From G963556115 sp963667375 (GTDB lineage Bacteria > Planctomycetota > SZUA-567), in assembly GCA_963667375.1 (NCBI GenBank), contig OY763323.1:3286001-3350000 (forward strand): a stretch of 64,000 bases of DNA. The letters are read 5' to 3'. Position numbers and translations under genes: made by a program. Of this stretch, positions 7,767-16,684 are shown in pieces. The notes under the pieces were generated by a model. That model saw only the letters and a program-made list of their open reading frames with translations, was not told the DNA's origin and ran no database searches. The first letter of the stretch is position 1; every line of letters starts with the position of its first letter.

Positions 7767-8822
7767 TCAAGCTCTAATTCCGCTTACAACCAGTACCCGG
7801 GCTATTCCAGAGTAATCATTCAAACTCGACACCTTCGCCGCCGGATATTCAGAAATTACAATATCCGTAACCTCTTGCAACTGACCGGCTCCCAACTCCA
7901 GCAGCAACACACCTGCAGGTTTGAGATACTCTGCCACCGCGGCCACAATACTGCGGTAACATGCCAGTCCATTCTCTGCCGCGTATAGCGCTAATTCCGG
8001 GTCGTATCCAGACACTTCGGGCCAGATATCCTTATCACCACGAACCAGATAAGGAGGATTAGAAACAATAATATCAAATTTCTCTTCAGGATCAAGAGCA
8101 CTGAAAAAATCGCTCTCTACAAACTTGATCCTGTCAGCAACCTCTAAAACCTCAGCATTTTTCTGCGCAACCTCGAGTGCGGCACTGCTTATATCAACAC
8201 CCACCGCTTCAACAGCTTCCGTATGCTTGAGCACAGATATAGGAATACAACCGCTACCCGTTCCCAGATCAAGAAGCCGACGCAGTCTCACTCCACCGGC
8301 ATTCGCTTCATGCACCAGCGTCTGCTCACTGTCATACTCGGCGATAGCGCTCCTGACCTCTTCTGGAATTTCATCTGGACGCAGCTGTGATACCTGCTCC
8401 TTAAGCTGAGCGATAGTCTTGCGGTCCTGCTCCCGATAATAAATTTCAGAACGTTTCAGCTTCGGAGTCACTTCCAGCAGCTGTATAGCCTTTTCGACAA
8501 GTATCTCCGTCTCCGGACGTGGCGACAATACAGCGGGAGTAACAAGAAAATCATATCCCATAAACTCCCGACGCCCCAGAATCCTGCTCACAGGTTCTCG
8601 CGCCACACGCCGCCGTATCATATCACGATATTGCGAAAGCTCTTCAGAAGTCAACGGCTCATCATATATGGTATACAGTTTCACGCGAGTACATTCAAGA
8701 ACCGCACACAAGAGTACCTCCGCATCAAGCCTGGATGTAGGTATTCCCTTGGACTCCAGATATTCAGCTGAGGTCTTGACCAGCTCCAGCGGCAGCCACT
8801 CGCGCTCTTTTTTTTCAGCCAT
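7767..8822 (-). CDS. prmC: Release factor glutamine methyltransferase PrmC with an insertion
   Basis: PrmC methylates the glutamine of the GGQ motif in release factors, using S-adenosylmethionine. The substrate-recognition helical domain (residues 1-95) and the SAM motif LDLGTGSGCIPISVL (184-198) are clear, and the catalytic NPPY lies at 255-258. Between PRPETEILVEKA and the SAM motif there are about 60 extra charged residues (about 118-180), roughly KLKRSEIYYREQDRK...EQTLVHEANAGG, not found in the typical enzyme of 280 residues. It follows its substrate gene prfA by 76 bp, the usual gene pair. GGGGAG stands 8 bases before the ATG. Confidence 0.93.
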   Translation of the reverse strand: MAEKKEREWLPLELVKTSAEYLESKGIPTSRLDAEVLLCAVLECTRVKLYTIYDEPLTSEELSQYRDMIRRRVAREPVSRILGRREFMGYDFLVTPAVLSPRPETEILVEKAIQLLEVTPKLKRSEIYYREQDRKTIAQLKEQVSQLRPDEIPEEVRSAIAEYDSEQTLVHEANAGGVRLRRLLDLGTGSGCIPISVLKHTEAVEAVGVDISSAALEVAQKNAEVLEVADRIKFVESDFFSALDPEEKFDIIVSNPPYLVRGDKDIWPEVSGYDPELALYAAENGLACYRSIVAAVAEYLKPAGVLLLELGAGQLQEVTDIVISEYPAAKVSSLNDYSGIARVLVVSGIRA

Positions 8823-8898
8823 ATAAACGGCTCCCCGCAGACTTGTTTCAGATTATGCCGGCCAAAAGTATCAGCGACAATAACACCCGTTTAAACCG

Positions 8899-9966
8899 CT
8901 AATCCTCTAATTCCTGCATCCGGCCATACTCAATAAGCCCATCAATAAGCTTCTGCATCTTGCCGTTAATAATATCATTGAGTGGGAAATTCTTGCCCAG
9001 ACGATGATCGGTACACCGATCCTGTGGATAATTATAAGTTCTTACCCGTTCAGAGCGGTCGCCACTTCCGACCTGGCCTTTACGTTCAGCAGCCCGTGCT
9101 TCCTCTTCTTGACGCACCTTTAGCTCATAAAGCCTGGCACGCAGTACACGCATGGCTTTCTGCTTGTTTTTCAACTGACTCTTCTCATCAGCCACATGCA
9201 CTATCAGCCCCGTCTCAAGATGGGTAATACGTACGGCGGAGTCAGTGGTATTAACCGACTGTCCACCCGGACCGGTAGCACGAACTGTCTCCACACGGAT
9301 ATCCTGCGCCTTAATCTCAACCTCATACTCCTCCGCTTCCGGCATTACCGCCACCGTTGCTGCCGAAGTATGAATTCTGCCCTGACTCTCAGTTGCCGGC
9401 ACCCGCTGCACCCGGTGCCCACCACCTTCGTATTTCAAAGCGGCAAAAGCCCCTTCACCCTGAACCGAGAGTATAATTTCTTTAAACCCTCCCTGCTCAG
9501 CAGGACTTTCAGAAACCTCTTCAACCTTCCAGCCGGTAATATCAGCGTAATTCATATACATTCTTGTCAGATCACCCGCAAACAATGCCGCCTCGTCACC
9601 TCCGGTTCCAGCGCGTATTTCCAGCATAACATTACGGTTATCATTACCGACATTCCCATATAGAATATCAAAAAGTTTCTCTGAAAGCTCAGTAATATCA
9701 GACTCCAGCACGTCAAGTTCTTCCGCGGCCAGCTCCGCCAGCTCCTTATCAGAACCTTCAATAAGTTCCTTACTCTCTGCTATTCCCTCTTCGAGCTTGA
9801 GATACTCCTTGAACATTTCCATAGATTCTCTGAGCGTACCATATTCGCGCAACATATCCGGATATTTCGGATCAGTTACACCTTCTGGAGAATTAATTGC
9901 AGCCTCCAGCTCTTCAAATCGTTTCAAACGTTCACAAAACTTTATTCTGGCCTTTTCCTCAAGCAT
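8899..9966 (-). CDS. prfA: Peptide chain release factor 1
   Basis: RF1 reads UAA and UAG stop codons and triggers release of the finished peptide. The stop-codon recognition motif PAT lies at residues 190-192 (RVPATESQGRIHTS) and the catalytic GGQ at 234-236 (GPGGQSVNTTDSAVRI). At 355 residues it has normal length, starting with a coiled N-terminal domain. AAGGA lies a few bases before the ATG. The RF1 rather than RF2 assignment follows from PAT in place of SPF. It heads the prfA-prmC-ffh-rpsP run. Confidence 0.97.
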   Translation of the reverse strand: MLEEKARIKFCERLKRFEELEAAINSPEGVTDPKYPDMLREYGTLRESMEMFKEYLKLEEGIAESKELIEGSDKELAELAAEELDVLESDITELSEKLFDILYGNVGNDNRNVMLEIRAGTGGDEAALFAGDLTRMYMNYADITGWKVEEVSESPAEQGGFKEIILSVQGEGAFAALKYEGGGHRVQRVPATESQGRIHTSAATVAVMPEAEEYEVEIKAQDIRVETVRATGPGGQSVNTTDSAVRITHLETGLIVHVADEKSQLKNKQKAMRVLRARLYELKVRQEEEARAAERKGQVGSGDRSERVRTYNYPQDRCTDHRLGKNFPLNDIINGKMQKLIDGLIEYGRMQELED

Positions 9967-10290
9967 TATTATTCCTTAACAAGAGAAGTACAACATACCG
10001 AAATACCACTAAGAGCAACCACCTGTAACCAGCATTTACCCCAACCATCTGCGAACCAAGATACCAGCTGAATCTCAGACAAATGCGGCAGGTAGTCAGG
10101 CTATCATCTGGAATGAACACCATTTAATAGAAATCATGCCCGAATAACAACGAGCATGAGCAGAAAGAAAGAGCACGAAAACCTGTTTATAAAAGTAAAC
10201 ACCGTAAAAATCACGATGTTAGCGCTACAGATATTCTCCCCTCTGTTCACACACTGCCGACAGTACTCGTTTCAGGCGTTTTAATTAACG
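9967..10290. other. Intergenic region between prfA and rpmE
   Basis: About 320 bases upstream of prfA, following the rpmE terminator. No ORF, tRNA or other RNA gene is apparent. It probably holds the prfA promoter, but no box pair is convincing. Confidence 0.3.
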
Positions 10291-10335
10291 TAAAAATCCT
10301 CTCTCCCGACCCCAGAGAGCAGAGAGAGAGGATTT
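10291..10335 (-). terminator. Rho-independent terminator after rpmE
   Basis: Arms AAATCCTCTCTC (10294-10305) and GAGAGAGGATTT (10324-10335) form a 12-bp stem just after the rpmE stop. On the minus strand the stem runs into TTTTTA. The flanking A and T runs would also allow weak function in the other direction. Confidence 0.8.
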
Positions 10336-10347
10336 AATTAATAGCGT

Positions 10348-10593
10348 CTATTTCTTGACCTTCTTCTTAGTGTATGGGTTACCACCAGCAGCACCGGCAG
10401 CGCCAAACTTCTTCTGGAACTTCTCGATACGTCCAGCTGTATCAACGAACTTCTGTTTACCGGTGAAGAAAGGGTGACACTGGCTACAGATAGTTACCTG
10501 GATTTCAGGCTTTGTAGACTCAGTCTCAAATTCGTTACCACATGCGCAACGGACAGTTGCAGGACCAAATTTTGGATGAATACCGTCTTTCAT
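10348..10593 (-). CDS. rpmE: 50S ribosomal protein L31, zinc-binding type
   Basis: L31 bridges the two ribosomal subunits. It opens MKDGIHPKF and keeps two Cys pairs, CAC near residue 16 and CSQC near 36, that mark the zinc-containing (C+) form. Its 81 residues are about 10 more than usual because of an Ala/Gly then Lys-rich tail (AAGAAGGNPYTKKKVKK). A tidy terminator follows at once, so it is the last gene of its own short transcript, 200 bp downstream of the EF-G paralogue. Confidence 0.95.
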   Translation of the reverse strand: MKDGIHPKFGPATVRCACGNEFETESTKPEIQVTICSQCHPFFTGKQKFVDTAGRIEKFQKKFGAAGAAGGNPYTKKKVKK

Positions 10594-10723
10594 TGTTACT
10601 TCCTTATTTTATTTCAAAAAATTATAACGACAATTTAACAATTTTAATAAAAAACAAATTTTTGGCCACTTTCTCACATAAAGCGGCATTAACTATATAA
10701 ACTTAACCTACATAAGTAGATAT

Positions 10724-10758
10724 ATCCCCCATATCATTGCAACAATAATATGAGGGAT
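10724..10758 (-). terminator. Possible terminator after the EF-G paralogue
   Basis: The arms ATCCCCCATAT and ATATGAGGGAT pair except for one C/A mismatch and lie 36 bp after the EF-G paralogue stop. There is no good T tract on the minus strand, so termination is uncertain. Confidence 0.4.
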
Positions 10759-10793
10759 TATATTGTATATTAAAACACTCAAATGTCAATAGT

Positions 10794-12815
10794 TTATGCG
10801 CTGACTTCAACCTTGCCGGCATCAATTATTTTTTTGGCTATCATAGCAGGAACCGGCTCATAGTGAGAGAGATGCATAGTATATTCACCAGAACCCTGAG
10901 TTAATGCCTTGAGCGTTGACGCATACTCCTGAACCTCACCAAGCGGAACCTGAGCCTTCAGCACCTGCAGATTACCCAGCTGCTCCATACCGGTTGGTCT
11001 GCCGCGCCGGGTAGAGATATCACCACTGATATCACCGGTATACTCACTCGGGAAGGTTATTTCGATATCAACAATCGGCTCCAGCAGCACCGGCTTGGAT
11101 TTTACAGCTATTTCTGAAAAGGCGTGTTCGGCCGCAGTCTGAAACGCAATATCCTTCGAATCAACCGGATGCTCTTTACCGTCAAATAGCTCACAGATAA
11201 CATCAACCACCGGATACCCAGCAAGAATTCCTTTATCCATAGCTTTATAAATCCCCTTCTCTACAGAAGGAATAAAGGAGCCCGAAATCACTCCGCCAAC
11301 TATCGAATTTACAAATTCAAAGCCTTTACCGCGCTCATTCGGCTTTAATCTCAAATGAACTTCAGCAAACTGTCCGGCACCGCCAGACTGCTTTTTATGA
11401 CGGTATGAGCCCTCAGCGGTAGTCGAAATTGTTTCAAGATAAGGTATACGCGGCGGCTTGGTTACCACCTCCAGATTGTACCTGGATTTCAGACGTCCCA
11501 GCATGAATTCAAGGTGCAGCTGCCCGACACCGCGAATAACCTGCTCACCGGTCAGTTCATTGCGTTCAAAGTGGAAAGTCGGGTCCTCATCACAGAGTTT
11601 ATGCATATTGATCGCAATCTTCTGTTCATCACCGCGATTCTTTGCCAAAATTGCCAGGCCGCACATAGGATTAGGAAATGGCAGAGAATGAAATACCGCG
11701 CCGAAATCCCCTTTATGAATAGTTGAGCCCACCTGCAGTGTCTCAATCTTGGGGGTACAGATAATGTCTCCTGCCGCGATTTCAGGAACATCCTCATATT
11801 TGCCACCCTGCGGCAGCAAAAACTTCGCAAACTTCTCTTTTTTACCGTCTGCACCGATAACCAGTGTATCACCTGCTTTAGCAGAACCGGAAAAGACCCT
11901 GAAAAAGCTCAATTTCCCAACATGCGGATCTGAGACGACCTTGAAGACCTGAGCCTTGAATGAACCATCCGCCGATGGCTGATAAATCTCCTCGGTACCG
12001 TCATTCTTTACAATATCACGATGCGTATGGAATGGATCCGGTCCCCATTCAGCAATACCATGCATCAACTGCTCAACACCGATATCCTTCTCGGCCGAGA
12101 GGCAGAATATAGGCACTACATGTCCGCCGCAAATGGCTTCACGCAGTACCCCCATGACTTCATTATGACTTATCGTATCCCCCTCGAGATAACGCTCCAT
12201 CAGGGATTCATCACACTCCACTGCCGATTCGGTAATCTCCAGTCTCTTAGCTTCAAGACGGTCGCCCTGATTATCTTCATTCATAACCCGCAGCGCACTT
12301 TTAAAATCAGCTCCTTCGCCGTCATTAATAGTAAACGCCACACACTGTTTACCAAATGTATCTTTGATATTAACCAGCAGCTCACTAAAACGCGCATCTT
12401 CAGCATCCATACGGCTGACAACCAGCATTCTGGCAACACCTTCCTTTTCAGCAAGATCCCAGGCTTTACGTGTAGACATCTCAATACCTCTAGCCGCATT
12501 AACGCAGATAACAGCCAGATCAGCCGCATCAATTCCTCTAACGGTAGCACCTATAAAATCTGGAGCTCCCGGAGTATCGATTATATGAAATTCCTTTCCA
12601 TCATATTCGCAATGCATAACGGAGGTAGCCAGGCTGTGACCACGAGACTTTTCATCAGGATCAAAATCACTTACAGTCGAACCATCCGCAATTGAACCCA
12701 ATCTAGTAATTGCCCCGGCCTTTAGTAGCATAGCTTCAGCCAGCATAGTCTTTCCAGACTGGCTATGTCCACAAAGGACAATATTTCTAACATCTTCGGG
12801 TTTGTATTTTGCCAT
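10794..12815 (-). CDS. EF-G-like translation GTPase (EF-G paralogue)
   Basis: A five-domain GTPase of the elongation factor G family, 673 residues from the ATG at 12815. This start is chosen because GAAAGGAT lies 7 bases upstream; an earlier in-frame codon at 12842 lacks one. The P-loop is GHSQSGKT (residues 16-23) instead of the GHIDAGKT of canonical EF-G, the switch region is DEKSRGHSL, G3 is DTPGAPDF, and the usual NKMD base motif reads SRMD. These changes fit the EF-G2-like group rather than the main translocase. It is not beside rpsL, rpsG or tuf, where the main gene usually lies. Its role might be ribosome recycling or a special-condition translocase. Confidence 0.85.
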   Translation of the reverse strand: MAKYKPEDVRNIVLCGHSQSGKTMLAEAMLLKAGAITRLGSIADGSTVSDFDPDEKSRGHSLATSVMHCEYDGKEFHIIDTPGAPDFIGATVRGIDAADLAVICVNAARGIEMSTRKAWDLAEKEGVARMLVVSRMDAEDARFSELLVNIKDTFGKQCVAFTINDGEGADFKSALRVMNEDNQGDRLEAKRLEITESAVECDESLMERYLEGDTISHNEVMGVLREAICGGHVVPIFCLSAEKDIGVEQLMHGIAEWGPDPFHTHRDIVKNDGTEEIYQPSADGSFKAQVFKVVSDPHVGKLSFFRVFSGSAKAGDTLVIGADGKKEKFAKFLLPQGGKYEDVPEIAAGDIICTPKIETLQVGSTIHKGDFGAVFHSLPFPNPMCGLAILAKNRGDEQKIAINMHKLCDEDPTFHFERNELTGEQVIRGVGQLHLEFMLGRLKSRYNLEVVTKPPRIPYLETISTTAEGSYRHKKQSGGAGQFAEVHLRLKPNERGKGFEFVNSIVGGVISGSFIPSVEKGIYKAMDKGILAGYPVVDVICELFDGKEHPVDSKDIAFQTAAEHAFSEIAVKSKPVLLEPIVDIEITFPSEYTGDISGDISTRRGRPTGMEQLGNLQVLKAQVPLGEVQEYASTLKALTQGSGEYTMHLSHYEPVPAMIAKKIIDAGKVEVSA

Positions 12816-13235
12816 ATTAACGATCCTTTCAAACTGTACCACACATGCTAAGAACTGCTAAATTTTCAACTACACAACAGTAAAATTATAAACTCTAACA
12901 CTATCTTTACAAGCATATAATCTTAGCCGAATAATTATTTTTCACTCACTAAACAACACTATTATGGCGTTTCTTCAAATTGCTCAGTACGCATTATGTA
13001 TGACTCAGAATAAACTGAAAACACCCGAATTTTTATAAAAATATTACCCACTCCTACCAAGCCTCCAATTAAAAAAAAATGCCACCCAAGCATCCGGCCA
13101 ATAGCAGCTTTCGACTTATTATCCACTGATAATTTACCTGCCGAAATTCAAGACTAAACCTTAAATTTCACACCAAATTATTCAATAATAGTGCTAAAAG
13201 GTCGAACATTTTACTTCAAGAATATAATGTGTTTA
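12816..13235. other. Intergenic region upstream of the EF-G paralogue and cbiM
   Basis: About 420 AT-rich bases between two divergent genes. I see no ORF, tRNA, cobalamin riboswitch or other conserved RNA in it. It must contain the promoter of the EF-G paralogue. Confidence 0.35.
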
Positions 13236-13281
13236 TTGAAAACAAGGTTACTTTTCTGTATAATATTTTAAATAATATTAT
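13236..13281 (+). promoter_or_regulatory. cbiM promoter with an overlapping inverted repeat
   Basis: TTGAAA (13236-13241) and a consensus TATAAT (13259-13264) are 17 bp apart. An inverted repeat, ATAATATT (13260-13267) and AATATTAT (13274-13281), covers the -10 box and the likely start site. A repressor, perhaps one sensing nickel or cobalt, could bind there. Confidence 0.6.
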
Positions 13282-13350
13282 GTACTAACTGTAGATTGTT
13301 TCAGTTTACTCGGTATCCATACTGAGAATTCATTGGAAAAGGAGATTATA

Positions 13351-14319
13351 ATGCACATACCTGATGGTTTTTGTTCACTGCCAGTCTGCATCGGTACAGC
13401 AGCAGTGTCAGCAGGTGTTCTTGGAGCAAGTGTGGTTCAGACAGTTCGCAGCAATAAGTTCTCTAAAGTCGGCAGCGCTATCCCTGCCGCAGCAGCAGGT
13501 ACAGTCTTCGCAGCGCAGATGCTGAACTTTCCTGTAGGTGCCGGTACCAGTGGTCATTTCCTGGGAGCGCTGGCGATGGCCTCACTCTTCGGTCCCTGCC
13601 GTGCCTACCTTATCATGCTGGCAGTGCTGGCGGTTCAGGCCTTTGCGTTTGCCGATGGTGGCATTACCGCGCTCGGAGCCAACCTGTTCAACATGGGAGT
13701 AATCGGCGGTTTTGGAGGCTACGCCATCCTTCGCGGTGTAATGCACTTCCTGCCTAAAGGCCGCAAAAGCTACCTGACAGCTGTTGGTATTGCAGCCTGG
13801 ACCTCTGTGGTGCTGGCTTCTATCGCCTGCAGCATTGAACTTGCTCTTTCCGGCACCATCCAGTTCTCACTGGTTCTGCCAGCTATGACCGGTACTCATG
13901 CCCTAATCGGTATTGGTGAAGCACTTATTACCTGCGCCATTGTCGGTGCTGTTTCTTACTCACGGCCTGATATCCTTCCAAACTGGAGCGGTATCAAAGA
14001 GGGTAATTATGACAGCAAACCTTCAACTCTCTGGCCAGTGGCACTGGTTGGACTTGGTCTGTCCTTCTTCCTGGCAGCTGTCGTCAGCCCATTTGCAAGC
14101 TCATCTCCAGACGGTCTGGAAAAAGTTGCAGAAGATGCCGGTTTTATTGAGATGGTCAAAGAACTCTGGACTATGTCTCCACTCCCAGACTACAGCGTAA
14201 CCAGCATCTCTGACTCAGCTCTTTCAACCGGTATTGCCGGAGTACTAGGGGTTACAATCGTTTTTGCGATCTGCTACGTCATTTATAAGCTTCTCAGCGT
14301 ATTCCGTCTAGCCCGCTAG
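13351..14319 (+). CDS. cbiM: CbiM-type cobalt/nickel ECF transporter substrate-binding protein with PDGLE domain
   Basis: The membrane S component of an energy-coupling-factor type transporter for Co2+ or Ni2+. The mature family signature MHIPDGF is at the very start, so the ATG at 13351, with AAGGAG 6 bases upstream, is right. In this family the N-terminal His is part of the metal site. Seven or so membrane helices follow (to about residue 210), then a linker and a C-terminal segment FASSSPDGLEKVAEDAGF, the PDGLE domain that replaces the small subunit CbiN/NikN. A last membrane helix ends the protein at 322 residues. No cbiQ or cbiO ATPase gene is adjacent, so the energising module must be elsewhere. 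A strong terminator follows. Confidence 0.9.
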   Translation: MHIPDGFCSLPVCIGTAAVSAGVLGASVVQTVRSNKFSKVGSAIPAAAAGTVFAAQMLNFPVGAGTSGHFLGALAMASLFGPCRAYLIMLAVLAVQAFAFADGGITALGANLFNMGVIGGFGGYAILRGVMHFLPKGRKSYLTAVGIAAWTSVVLASIACSIELALSGTIQFSLVLPAMTGTHALIGIGEALITCAIVGAVSYSRPDILPNWSGIKEGNYDSKPSTLWPVALVGLGLSFFLAAVVSPFASSSPDGLEKVAEDAGFIEMVKELWTMSPLPDYSVTSISDSALSTGIAGVLGVTIVFAICYVIYKLLSVFRLAR

Positions 14320-14350
14320 TAAAGATCATTATTGCTGTTTAGTATTTAAC

Positions 14351-14390
14351 AAAACAGAGTGCAGCCAATAAATGCTGCACTCTGTTTTTT
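14351..14390 (+). terminator. Strong Rho-independent terminator after cbiM
   Basis: ACAGAGTGCAGC and GCTGCACTCTGT form a perfect 12-bp stem with an 8-base loop, followed by T6. The AAAA before the left arm lets it serve the convergent MFS gene as well. Confidence 0.92.
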
Positions 14391-14556
14391 ATCAGCCTAC
14401 TGAATTTTCATACATACTTATTTATAAATAAACACAGCTTACAACAACTAAAGGTTAATCCAGGCTCACCTTTAGTTTGAAAATATACCAGTAACACCAC
14501 TCCCGGCAACCAATCGTAATTTATGATACCGGAATTAAAATAATAAGCTGACTCAG

Positions 14557-15753
14557 CTATCCCCGTTTGTACTTGAATCTGTCTTCACGCGCAACCGACA
14601 GATAAATTACAGATGTGATCAGCAGACCGGCAAGTGCCGCCACAAATCCAATAGTAAATACAACCGGATAGCCACTATGATCGGCAAAATACCCGGCAAG
14701 AGGAGCGGAAAAAGCATACGCTACATCCTGAAACATGGCAAAAGCCCCAAAAGCAGTTCCGCGTAATTCCGGTGCGACCCGCTTTACCACCTCCGAACCC
14801 ATTGCCGGAAATATCATCGAACACCCCAGCCCCGTAAGTAATGCCCCCAAAAGCGCATACCCATACCCTGGAGCCAGCCAGAGTAATAACTGCCCTGCCG
14901 TCTCTACCAGCATTGATACCACCGCAACTCTTACTCCGCCGATCCGGTCAGGAAGACCGCCAAAAACAACACGGCAAAAGACAAAACCTGCACCAAACAA
15001 GACCAGACCAATACCGGCATACGGCCAGTGTCTGCTCATAAAATACAACGAAACAAAGGCTCCAATAACAGCAAAACCCACACCTTGCAGACAGACCACC
15101 ATTCCTTCACGCCAGATTTTTCTGATTATCCCGAGAAAAGATCGCCTGATGCTGGTTTTAACCGGCTGCGCCACCTCCGGAAAATTCCTTATAAGCAAAA
15201 AGCCCAGTAGTGACATTATCATTGAAGCCAGCATTACCCAGCTAAAACCAGCTTGCTGATACAACAGCAGCCCCAACGGGGACCCAACAGCAAACGCCCC
15301 ATACATCGCCATTCCAATTACCGAAAGAATTCTCCCAGAACGCTCGGCCCCAATCAGAATAAACGCCCAGTTGGATATACCCACCATAGTCATACTCTCA
15401 CCAAACCCTAGACACAGTCTGCCCCCAAGTAAAATAATAAAAGCCGGCATTACCTGTATTTCATCAATTGCTGACACCAGACACAGCCCCGCTGCCAGAA
15501 CGTATAAGACTATACCTGAAAGCGTGCCTATTCTACTGCTTCGCAAATCAGCGTAATTTCCAGCGAATTTTCGTGAGAGAATTGTAGCAACAAATGATAT
15601 ACCGACAGCCAGACCACCCTGCCAGTTTGAAAGTTCCAGCTTCTCAGTCACAAAGACCGAGACCACCGGCAATGCCAGCGCTACCGACATATACGTGAGA
15701 AATAGAGTTATTCCTAATTTTACCAGACGTGCTTTGTATTGTTTTTCAGCCAT
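14557..15753 (-). CDS. Major facilitator superfamily exporter, YfcJ/YhhS-like
   Basis: A 12-helix inner-membrane transporter of 398 residues. The sequence follows the YfcJ/YhhS group closely: LTYMSVALALPVVSVFV near the start, GGRLCLGFGESM in the first half, GVGFAVIGAFVSLYF and LPDRIGGVRVAVVSMLVE in the second, and LTGLGCSMIFPAMGSEVVKRV late. Relatives are proposed drug or sugar-type efflux pumps, but the substrate is not known. GGAGG lies 6 bases before the ATG. The gene is preceded by a terminator-like leader (15786-15831), which could control it by attenuation. Confidence 0.85.
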   Translation of the reverse strand: MAEKQYKARLVKLGITLFLTYMSVALALPVVSVFVTEKLELSNWQGGLAVGISFVATILSRKFAGNYADLRSSRIGTLSGIVLYVLAAGLCLVSAIDEIQVMPAFIILLGGRLCLGFGESMTMVGISNWAFILIGAERSGRILSVIGMAMYGAFAVGSPLGLLLYQQAGFSWVMLASMIMSLLGFLLIRNFPEVAQPVKTSIRRSFLGIIRKIWREGMVVCLQGVGFAVIGAFVSLYFMSRHWPYAGIGLVLFGAGFVFCRVVFGGLPDRIGGVRVAVVSMLVETAGQLLLWLAPGYGYALLGALLTGLGCSMIFPAMGSEVVKRVAPELRGTAFGAFAMFQDVAYAFSAPLAGYFADHSGYPVVFTIGFVAALAGLLITSVIYLSVAREDRFKYKRG

Positions 15754-15785
15754 ATAACCTCCAAAATTTTCACCTTTGAGGTCGT

Positions 15786-15831
15786 GGCAAAAAAAAACGC
15801 ACCACTAACCCGAAAGGTCAGTAAGTGCGTT
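15786..15831 (-). terminator. Terminator hairpin in the leader of the MFS gene
   Basis: On the minus strand, AACGCAC and GTGCGTT close a long hairpin with an inner stem near ACTGACC/GGTTAGT, followed by nine T residues. It lies 125 bp after the cupin-like gene and 33 bp before the MFS start, so it either ends the former or attenuates the latter. The upstream segment at 15843-15851 (minus-strand GTAAGCGTT) can pair with the 5' arm of the hairpin, an arrangement seen in attenuators. Confidence 0.75.
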
Positions 15832-15955
15832 GGTTGACGTTTAACGCTTACGTAATAAACTAACAAGCAGTTTATATATTTATTAAAAGCTAATAATAAT
15901 GATTCTCTCCTGAAAAACAAGACCTTTGCTATAACTTATTAGCCCCGCAATTATA

Positions 15956-16498
15956 TTATGCCCCCAGAACAAGCTTGTAATCTTTAAAATCTGTTTTTTC
16001 CAGCCCCAAAGTACTGCCTTCAGTAACATAGAAGGTAGCAGGCAAGCCGGAGCCCATACAACACTCACCATGCGGTACATCCTTCTTCATAACAAAAAAA
16101 CTCAATTCAGGATCATTGAATACAACATCCAGACAGATAAAATCCTGAGATGCCAACTCACCAGTTTTTATCTTTATATCAAGCTCTGACTTGGACAGAT
16201 ATGAGATAAGCAGCAGCATATTCTTCTCTGCGACACCGCCCAGCAGTAAAAATTCCTCATTCCCCGGATGTGTGCCGAAATTTATAAACTCACTATTATC
16301 CAGCGCCACATTTACCAGTGAATGAGTTCCTGAATCAGGCTTGGACTTGTAAATATAACCTCCCAGCACCTCTCCGCTCTTTACCTCCAGCCGATGTACC
16401 TCCCGGGAAGGCATAAGTCTGATGATGAGACCTCTCTGCTCAAGATCAGCCATAATTTCTGTATTCATCTTCTGTGGTGTTAAAACTATTTCATTCAT
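15956..16498 (-). CDS. Unrecognised protein, cupin-like
   Basis: I do not recognise this 180-residue protein by family. It looks like an all-beta single-domain protein: a cupin-like stretch NFGTHPGNEEFLLLGG has His and Glu placed as in a metal site, and a late segment VPHGECCMGSGLPATFYVTEGSTLGL contains another His and two Cys. There is no signal peptide. The start at 16498 (MNEIVLTPQKMN) is chosen over 16531 because GGAG lies 8 bases upstream. It is transcribed in the same direction as the alcohol dehydrogenase 187 bp upstream and may work on a related sugar or polyol, but this is only a guess from context. Confidence 0.6.
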   Translation of the reverse strand: MNEIVLTPQKMNTEIMADLEQRGLIIRLMPSREVHRLEVKSGEVLGGYIYKSKPDSGTHSLVNVALDNSEFINFGTHPGNEEFLLLGGVAEKNMLLLISYLSKSELDIKIKTGELASQDFICLDVVFNDPELSFFVMKKDVPHGECCMGSGLPATFYVTEGSTLGLEKTDFKDYKLVLGA

Positions 16499-16684
16499 CC
16501 TCTTCTCCAAAGTAATACTGAAAATTCTCACAGCGGCCAGTTAAACCAAGATCAACTGAAGAACAATTCACTATCCAGAACATACCCTTAAAGCTGCTAT
16601 CGAACTGCAGGTACAAAATCACGATTCAGCGAATTAATCACACCGACACCCTTGATTGAAAATTCCGGCACATCAGACCTTCAG

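Noticed and set aside
13140..13350. Cobalamin or NiCo riboswitch before cbiM
   Set aside because: No B12 box or other known conserved core was seen; only an AT-rich inverted repeat at the promoter.
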